From Pseudobdellovibrionaceae bacterium (GTDB taxonomy: Bacteria > Bdellovibrionota > Bdellovibrionia > Bdellovibrionales > Bdellovibrionaceae), in the NCBI GenBank assembly GCA_019637915.1, contig JAHBUV010000001.1, positions 2,202,565-2,266,564 of the forward strand: a stretch of 64,000 bases of DNA. Direction: 5' to 3'. How positions within the stretch are numbered: position 1 is the stretch's first letter; the number at the start of each line of letters is the position of its first letter. The notes beneath the pieces were generated by a model. The model did no database searches. It was not told the DNA's origin and saw nothing but the letters and a program-made list of their open reading frames with translations. Below are positions 58,968 to 64,000 of the stretch, one piece after another. Position numbers and translations under genes: made by a program.

Positions 58968-60043
58968 TGAGCGCGGCCCCGTCCATCGCCGACAATCTGC
59001 GTTTCACGCTGGAGGTCCTGAAGGGTCCCCACGCCGGCATGAAATTGGAGTTCGACAAGGGCACGATCAGCATCGGTCGCGGCGTGGAGAACGACGTCGT
59101 CCTGGCGAACGATCCCCGCGTCAGCCGTCAGCACGCCGAGATCAAGCAGAGCCTCGGGCAGTTCTACCTGGTGAACCTGAGCCAGAAGAACTTCGTCCTG
59201 CTGAACGGTCAGAACATCGCCACGGAAAAAATGGAATCGAAGGCCGTCTTGCAGATCGGCGAATCGGAGATCCGTTTCACCGTGCAGGGTTCGACGAACC
59301 TGCTGGAGCCGATTTCGCCCGCCGCCGTGGTGGTGCCCCTGAAAGCGGAGGCGCCGGCCGCGCGCCCGTCGGCGGCCCCGGGTCCCCGGCCCCAGCAGGC
59401 GCCGGCCTTCCCGCCGCCTCCGGTTTCGCCCGGTATGCCGGCGGGTTTCAACGCGTCCTCCATGCCCCGTCCGCCGTCCGGGCCTTCTTCCGGCGGCGGT
59501 CTGTTCGCCAACAGGAAATTCGTCATGTACGCGGTGATCGCGCTGATGGTCGTCCTGTTCGTGCTCGCCAACGCGGGCAAAAAAACCAAGAAGGTCGAGG
59601 ACCGTCCGTTCCGCACCGAGGAGGAACTCGGCGTCGCCCGCCAGGAGGCGGAAAACGAGATCAAGGCTTTCCAGGAGCGCAAAGAGCGCATGAATCAGCA
59701 GATCTACCAGAAGGCCTACGAGAATTTCCTGCGCGGCTACCGCGATTACCGCCAGGGCCAGTACCTGCGGGCGCGCGAGTCCTTCCAGGTGGTGCTGAAT
59801 CTCGATCCGGAGAACGAGCTCGCCCGCCGCTACATGAACCTCTCGAAGATCCGTTTCGACGAGCTGGTGAAATTCAACATGCTGCAAGGCCGCCGTTACC
59901 TGGAGAAACAGAACTACCGCATGTGCAAGGCCCGTTATCAGACCGTGATGACCATGCTGGGCTATGATCCCTCCAGCCCGGAGTACAAAGAGGCGTTGAT
60001 GATGCACAAGCAGTGCAGCGTCGCCCTGGAGGGCCGTTACTGA
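58967..60043 (+). CDS. FHA-linker-TM-TPR protein
   Basis: The 358-residue protein begins with an FHA domain (about 20-95; SIGRGVEN, VSRQHAEIK, LLNGQN). A Pro/Ala/Ser-rich linker (about 115-180), one membrane helix (about 185-204, FVMYAVIALMVVLFVLANA), and a helical C-terminal region (about 215-358) with tetratricopeptide-like repeats (FLRGYRDYRQGQYLRARESFQ) follow. Start and stop share one base with the neighbouring genes (TGATG), as tight coupling requires. The FHA head is cytoplasmic, while the TPR region would project across the membrane into the periplasm. Confidence 0.82.
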   Translation: MSAAPSIADNLRFTLEVLKGPHAGMKLEFDKGTISIGRGVENDVVLANDPRVSRQHAEIKQSLGQFYLVNLSQKNFVLLNGQNIATEKMESKAVLQIGESEIRFTVQGSTNLLEPISPAAVVVPLKAEAPAARPSAAPGPRPQQAPAFPPPPVSPGMPAGFNASSMPRPPSGPSSGGGLFANRKFVMYAVIALMVVLFVLANAGKKTKKVEDRPFRTEEELGVARQEAENEIKAFQERKERMNQQIYQKAYENFLRGYRDYRQGQYLRARESFQVVLNLDPENELARRYMNLSKIRFDELVKFNMLQGRRYLEKQNYRMCKARYQTVMTMLGYDPSSPEYKEALMMHKQCSVALEGRY

Positions 60044-62064
60044 TGGCGCGCCTGAAGGTCAAACTCAGGGGGAAGACCGTTTCGGAGATCCCGCTCTCCG
60101 AAGAGCGCCAGTACCTGGCGGGCCGCAAGGACGATTGCGACATCATCCTGCAGGGTGAAAAGGGCATTTCCCGGGAGCACTTCCGCCTGGTGGCCAACGG
60201 CGACGCCTGGACTTTGGAGGCCCTTTCCCGTTTCGGCGAAGTGTCGGTGGGCGGGGAGAAGGTTTCGAACCTCGTGTTGGAACACGGCACGGTGTTCAAC
60301 GTTCCCCCCTATGAATTCGAATTCCTGATGACGACGGCGGATTCGGCGATGCCCGAAGCCCGTCCCGAGGCGGAATTGCCGGCCCCGTCTTCGGATTTCG
60401 CCGCGGAAGGCGGTTTCAGCGACATCGCCGACGCCTCCGAAAAAACCGTGGTCGGCGTCGCGCCGAGCGTCCCTTACATCAAATTCATGGACGGCAACGG
60501 CGAGGCCAGGGAGTTGATCCGCCTGGAGGGCGGGGACTCCTGGATCGCCGGGCGCGATTCCTCCTGCAACATCCACATCCGCGATTCACGGGTGAGCCGT
60601 CGTCAGTTCGAAATCCGCAAGCAGGGGTCCAGCTACTCGATCATCGACATGGGCAGCGTCAACGGCACCTTGCTGAACGGCACGCCGATCTCGACGAACG
60701 ATCCCACGCCGCTGAAGAGCGGCGACGCCATCACGGTGCTGGAGAACTACCTCTACTTCGAGTTGCACGATCCCAACTTCAAGAGCCGCCTGGATCTGGT
60801 GAACCTGCAGCCGGCCGAGGTGGTCGACAACCCCCTCGTTCCGATGAGCGAAAATCCGCTGCCGCCGTCCGCCTATCCGGCTTACCAGCCCGCGCCCTGG
60901 GGCCAGGGCATGCCGGTCCCTTATGATCCAAACATGATGCCCCCGCCGGTCATGCCGCCTCCGGCCGCGCCGGCGCCTTCGGGCAAATTCGATTACCAGA
61001 AGCACCGTCCGCGTCTGATCCTGGGCGCGATCGCCATCGTCGCCCTGGTGTTCGCCTTCAACGGCAACGACGAATCCGACCTGGAAGGCCCTCCCGCGGA
61101 GCAGTCCGCGCAGGACCCGCTGTCGAAACTCACCCCGGAGCAGAAAAAACTCGTCGAGGACACCTATCAGCTTTCATCCAGCTATTACATGCAGGGCAAG
61201 TACGAGTTCGCCAAGTCGGAGCTCTTGAAGATGACCGAGCTCACGCCCGAATACAAAGACAGCCCGGAGCTGATGAAGCGGATCGAAGAGGCGCTTTACG
61301 TGCAGCTGCAGATGCAGAAGCAGGAGCAGTTCGAGAAGAACCAGCGCGAGCAGGAAGAGAAAATCCAGCGCAAGGCGGCCGAGTGCCGCGGCACCCTCAA
61401 CGACGACACGACCCGCGACGCCATGGAGACCTGCTTGAGCGAGGTGCTGCCCTTCAACCCGGAGCACGCGCTTTTCCGCGACCTCTTCAACGAGATCGAG
61501 CGCCGTCAGGCCGAAAAAGCCACGAAACTCGCCGCCGACGCCGCCCACCGCGCCGAGATCGAGCGTTTGCGCGGCCTCTACGGCCAGGCGAAAAAGCTGG
61601 AGGAGGGCAAAAAACCCCTGACCGCGATCCGCGCCTACGAGCGGGTCCTCGCCGCGGCTTTGCCGGATCCGGGCGGTTTGAAAGGCGCCGCGCGCGAGCG
61701 CATCAACGCCCTGAAGGACATGATCAATTCCCGCACGGCCGATCTGCAGAAAGCCGCGGAGCAATCGGCGCGCGACGGCCGTTTGAAGGAGGCGATCTAC
61801 TCCCTCCGCCGCGCCAAGCAGGTGGACCCGCAGAACGAGTCGCTGGACGGCAAGATCGATCAGCTCCGCCTGCGTTTGCAGGAGGATATGATGCGCATCT
61901 ATCAGGAAGGCGTCCTCGACGAGAGCTTCGGAAACGTCGATGGCGACGACACTCATCCGGGCGCCAAGCAAAAATGGAAAAAGATCTTGGACACCGACGT
62001 CGAGGACGGGGAATATTATAAAAAGGCCCTGATCAAACTCAAAAAATACGGATCGCCGCGATGA
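60043..62064 (+). CDS. Double-FHA membrane protein with long helical tail
   Basis: The 673-residue protein has two FHA domains: the first at about 20-95 (LAGRKDDC, ISREHFRL, without the Asn-Gly loop), the second at about 160-240 (IAGRDSSC, VSRRQFEI, SVNGTLLNG, with the conserved His replaced by Gln). A Pro-rich linker, one membrane helix (about 324-341), and a long helical/coiled region with TPR-like repeats (about 370-640) follow. The changed residues suggest that only part of the recognition surface still reads phosphothreonine. It is coupled to its neighbours by TGATG and ATGA junctions. Confidence 0.82.
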   Translation: MARLKVKLRGKTVSEIPLSEERQYLAGRKDDCDIILQGEKGISREHFRLVANGDAWTLEALSRFGEVSVGGEKVSNLVLEHGTVFNVPPYEFEFLMTTADSAMPEARPEAELPAPSSDFAAEGGFSDIADASEKTVVGVAPSVPYIKFMDGNGEARELIRLEGGDSWIAGRDSSCNIHIRDSRVSRRQFEIRKQGSSYSIIDMGSVNGTLLNGTPISTNDPTPLKSGDAITVLENYLYFELHDPNFKSRLDLVNLQPAEVVDNPLVPMSENPLPPSAYPAYQPAPWGQGMPVPYDPNMMPPPVMPPPAAPAPSGKFDYQKHRPRLILGAIAIVALVFAFNGNDESDLEGPPAEQSAQDPLSKLTPEQKKLVEDTYQLSSSYYMQGKYEFAKSELLKMTELTPEYKDSPELMKRIEEALYVQLQMQKQEQFEKNQREQEEKIQRKAAECRGTLNDDTTRDAMETCLSEVLPFNPEHALFRDLFNEIERRQAEKATKLAADAAHRAEIERLRGLYGQAKKLEEGKKPLTAIRAYERVLAAALPDPGGLKGAARERINALKDMINSRTADLQKAAEQSARDGRLKEAIYSLRRAKQVDPQNESLDGKIDQLRLRLQEDMMRIYQEGVLDESFGNVDGDDTHPGAKQKWKKILDTDVEDGEYYKKALIKLKKYGSPR

Positions 62065-62744
62065 AGTTCCAGGAGCGCTCCTACAGCTCGACGCTCTTCC
62101 GTCCCAAGCCGCACATCCATCTCGAGGGTGACGGCAGCCTGTTGTTGATCACCACGTCCTGGGGGGAGCCGGAATTCGCCGCGACCGCCGCCGGTGAGAT
62201 CGCCCGTTACGTCACGGCCGCCCGGGGCGACATCGAAGTCACTTCGCCTTTCGAATTCCTGACGGGCATTTCCGACGAAGCCAATCATTTGCGTATCGGC
62301 CTGCTGCTCGCGAACGATGTCCTGTACCGCGGGGAAAACCGCATCGAGTACGTCTCGGGCGTCGAAGTGATGGCCGTCAGCCGCACGGAAAATGAAATCG
62401 CCTGGGCCCATGTGGGCGCCCCGCATTTGCTTCTGCGCCGGCCGGGACGGCCGCTGGCGCCGCTCGCGACGAGCTTCGATCATTCCTTCGAGCTGGCCCT
62501 GCAGGGCCGTCGCGAAGCGCCCTTGCCGTCGAGACTGCTGGGCGTGGAGCCTTCGTGCCACGTGGCCTGCGGAAACCTGCAGATCGGTTCGGGGGACCTG
62601 CTGGTGCTTCTCGCCTCGTCGCATCTGCCGCCGGCTTTGTGGACCACCAACGATTCCTACGACCTGCCGACCATCACGAAACAGATGATCCAGGCGGACA
62701 CGGAGTCGCCGTTCTGGCTCGGGCTCGTGGATTTTGAGGAGTGA
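62061..62744 (+). CDS. PP2C-fold protein with lost metal-binding motifs (pseudophosphatase)
   Basis: The 227-residue protein aligns with the C-terminal half of PP2C phosphatases: RIGLLLANDVLY, SGVEVMAVSR, WAHVGAPHLLLRRPGRPLAPLATSFDHSF, LPSRLLGVEP, and GSGDLLVLLASSHLP. The metal-binding positions are changed. The N-terminal DGMGG-equivalent reads TTSWGEPEF, GDSR reads GAPH, and SDGL reads SSHL. It should therefore fold like a phosphatase but not hydrolyse phosphate. The fold assignment is by eye and inferred. It is the last gene of the tad-FHA operon, coupled by an ATGA overlap. The family position suggests a regulator or decoy for phosphothreonine signalling. Confidence 0.6.
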   Translation: MKFQERSYSSTLFRPKPHIHLEGDGSLLLITTSWGEPEFAATAAGEIARYVTAARGDIEVTSPFEFLTGISDEANHLRIGLLLANDVLYRGENRIEYVSGVEVMAVSRTENEIAWAHVGAPHLLLRRPGRPLAPLATSFDHSFELALQGRREAPLPSRLLGVEPSCHVACGNLQIGSGDLLVLLASSHLPPALWTTNDSYDLPTITKQMIQADTESPFWLGLVDFEE

Positions 62745-62882
62745 TTCTCAGGCCCCTAAGGGAAAATCACATGAGCATTTTGTTTTTAATTAAATAAATT
62801 TATTTAAGTCCATTGACTTCCTTCTTTTCTTTTTGAATCATCAACCGGCGTGATGAAAATAAAAATTATTTTTTTGCTCGCT
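62745..62882. other. AT-rich spacer before the insertion sequence
   Basis: This 138-bp stretch is much more AT-rich than the operon before it (TTTTTAATTAAATAAATTTATTTAAG is a typical tract, shown only by position 62780-62807). I see no gene. A terminator is expected here but none is convincing. Confidence 0.5.
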
Positions 62883-62908
62883 TGACCTGAACCCGATGTT
62901 TGATCCAG

Positions 62909-63727
62909 TTACATTGCGACTGGTCGAATCTCAACACTTGCCTGAAATGGCGTAAAAGTTTCCGGCGCTGGCGGCCGATAACCAAGAGAACTGTGTGGCC
63001 TAACGGTGTTGTAGTGCTTTCTCCATCTCTCAATCATCACTTGCGCCTCCTTCATTGAATAAAAGATCTCCCGATTCAAAAGCTCATCGCGAAGTTTGCC
63101 GTTAAACGATTCCAGATAGCCATTCTCCCAAGGGCTTCCGGGCTGGATAAAAAGGGGCTTAAGTTCCAAGGCCTCAAACCAAATTCGAAGCTTCGCCGCA
63201 ATGAACTCAGATCCGTTGTCGGATCTAACGTGTGTTGGAACCCCTCTTTGTAAAAAGAGTTCACAGAGGGAATCGAGCACGTCCTGATGAGTGAGCCTTC
63301 GCGCCGCCTTGATCATCAAACACTCTCTCGTGAACTCATCGATCACGTTAAACATCTTAAACGTCTTTCCCTCATGAGTTTGATCGAATACAAAATCATA
63401 AGACCAGACATGATTGGGTCTTTCGGGCCTAAGCCTGATACAAGAGCCTTCTCGATCCCAAAGCCGGGCTCGTTTCTTTTGTTTTTTGGGAACTTTGAGC
63501 CCTTGCTCTTTCCAAATTCTCGCAACCCGCTTGGCATTGACCTTCCAGCCCTTTTCTTTCAGAAGGGCTGTGATGCGGCGATATCCGTATCGCCCGTAGG
63601 TTTGCGCAAGTTCAATGATGTCACGAGTAAGGCGGTCTTCGTCTGGTCGAAAGGTCACGGTGTAGCGCTGAGTGGATCTTCCCTGATCGAGGATTTTACA
63701 GGCCCGTCTTTCTGAGATGCCAAACAC
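62909..63727 (-). CDS. IS3-family transposase OrfB
   Basis: The reading from the first internal ATG gives 272 residues, but the frame continues upstream without a stop to join OrfA. The HTH_21 segment (YGRYGYRRITALLKEKGWKVNAKRV) precedes the rve integrase core, whose DDE residues lie in VWSYDFVFDQ, HVRSDNGSEF, and the glutamate of GYLESFNGKLRDE. It is expressed as an OrfAB fusion through -1 frameshifting. It appears intact. Confidence 0.92.
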   Translation of the reverse strand: MFGISERRACKILDQGRSTQRYTVTFRPDEDRLTRDIIELAQTYGRYGYRRITALLKEKGWKVNAKRVARIWKEQGLKVPKKQKKRARLWDREGSCIRLRPERPNHVWSYDFVFDQTHEGKTFKMFNVIDEFTRECLMIKAARRLTHQDVLDSLCELFLQRGVPTHVRSDNGSEFIAAKLRIWFEALELKPLFIQPGSPWENGYLESFNGKLRDELLNREIFYSMKEAQVMIERWRKHYNTVRPHSSLGYRPPAPETFTPFQASVEIRPVAM

Positions 63728-63768
63728 TTCGATCGCGTGCTCAACGGCCTCTCTTTTGCGTGACGGGC

Positions 63769-64000
63769 TTAGAAGTTTCCCTTGTTGATCTCTTTCAGAA
63801 CGGAGTTATCTAGAGCGAGTTCGGCGACGACTTTTTTGAGGCGCTGGTTTTCAATCTCAAGTTCTTTCAGCCTTCGGGTTTGATCCACTTGCAAACCACC
63901 GAACTCTTTTCTCCAGCGGTAGAAAGTTTGCAGCGTGATGCCGTGTTTCCTGCAAGCCTCTTCTTGGCTTATTCCTCGGCCTGTTTCGATCTCCATGTTT
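63769..64000 (-). CDS. IS3-family transposase OrfA (partial)
   Basis: The visible 77-residue part is an IS3-type HTH protein (EEACRKHGITLQTFYRWRKEFGG) followed by a leucine-zipper-like region (LKELEIENQRLKKVVAEL). The N terminus lies beyond the window edge; the ATG at 63996 is an internal Met, not the real start. It ends in GNF three codons after the slippery site. Confidence 0.88.
   Translation of the reverse strand, partial: NMEIETGRGISQEEACRKHGITLQTFYRWRKEFGGLQVDQTRRLKELEIENQRLKKVVAELALDNSVLKEINKGNF
63775..63781 (-). other. Programmed -1 frameshift site between orfA and orfB
   Basis: On the minus strand, the OrfA codons AAG-GGA-AAC contain the heptamer G GGA AAC. This fits the X XXY YYZ rule for -1 slippage. 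The OrfA stop TAA follows one codon later, and the -1 frame continues directly into OrfB (KLLSPSRKREAVEH). Confidence 0.65.

Larger units (their letters stand above)
62883..64000 (-). mobile_element. IS3-family insertion sequence (IS407-like), truncated by the window edge
   Basis: The element contains two minus-strand frames, orfA and orfB, with an orfB reading of the DDE integrase type. The left end begins TGACCTGAACCCGATG, close to the TGACCTG ends of IS407-group elements. The right end and its target duplication lie beyond the window. It sits directly after the FHA operon. Confidence 0.85.

Overview
The window is one gene-dense stretch of a high-GC, motile, diderm bacterial chromosome. Its content most resembles the Bdellovibrionota (Bdellovibrio-like, formerly Deltaproteobacteria). 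The supporting signs are a maf-yggS-proC-divIVA-yggU block in a Gram-negative, short tandem flagellins with a FliA-type promoter, a TadC/FHA-protein operon, many lipoproteins and signal-peptide proteins, and secreted hydrolases. This placement is an inference from gene content; no marker rRNA gene is present.

Layout: 1-3786 (minus) holds a TonB/TolA-like protein and homodimeric pyruvate dehydrogenase E1. 3875-5639 (plus) holds a PP2C phosphatase and an M23 peptidase. 5640-10731 (minus) is a coupled operon of two large exported paralogues of unknown function and a glutamine amidotransferase. 11-14 kb has a small exported protein, purD and a thiolase. 14.2-15.2 kb is an AT-rich pocket with tRNA-Thr(CGT) and two tiny XRE regulators with dyad operators. 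15-20 kb holds a pcm-like methyltransferase, an exported protein, an MCP fused to hemerythrin, an HD phosphohydrolase and a REP-type Y1 transposase unit. 21-23 kb has two flagellins. 23-29.4 kb (minus) has rnr, ubiB-like, a LysR regulator and a pseudo-receiver/PilZ-like protein; rnr and ubiB overlap by 170 bp out of frame.

30-38 kb holds an outer-membrane protein, an S1/P1 nuclease, a CRP/FNR regulator, a subtilisin, a Gly/Tyr-repeat exported protein, trmO and a 2OG-Fe(II) oxygenase. 38-46.9 kb holds valS, lipoproteins, ggt (with a 27-bp perfect inverted repeat inside its coding region), a rhodanese and an MFS pump. 46.9-52.6 kb holds a second barrel protein and a three-gene two-component cluster with no DNA-binding output. 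52.6-56 kb is the divIVA block. 56-62.7 kb is a tightly coupled plus-strand operon: tadC, DUF192, three membrane FHA proteins, and a PP2C-fold protein that has lost its metal-binding signature residues. The window ends in an IS3-family element (IS407-like) with a canonical -1 slippery heptamer.

The most interesting system is the tadC-DUF192-FHA-FHA-FHA-pseudophosphatase operon. It looks like a phosphothreonine-reading membrane assembly tied to a type II/Tad secretion inner-membrane protein, with a catalytically dead PP2C as its last subunit. The exported paralogue pair with a buried hydrophobic segment is the second most interesting feature.
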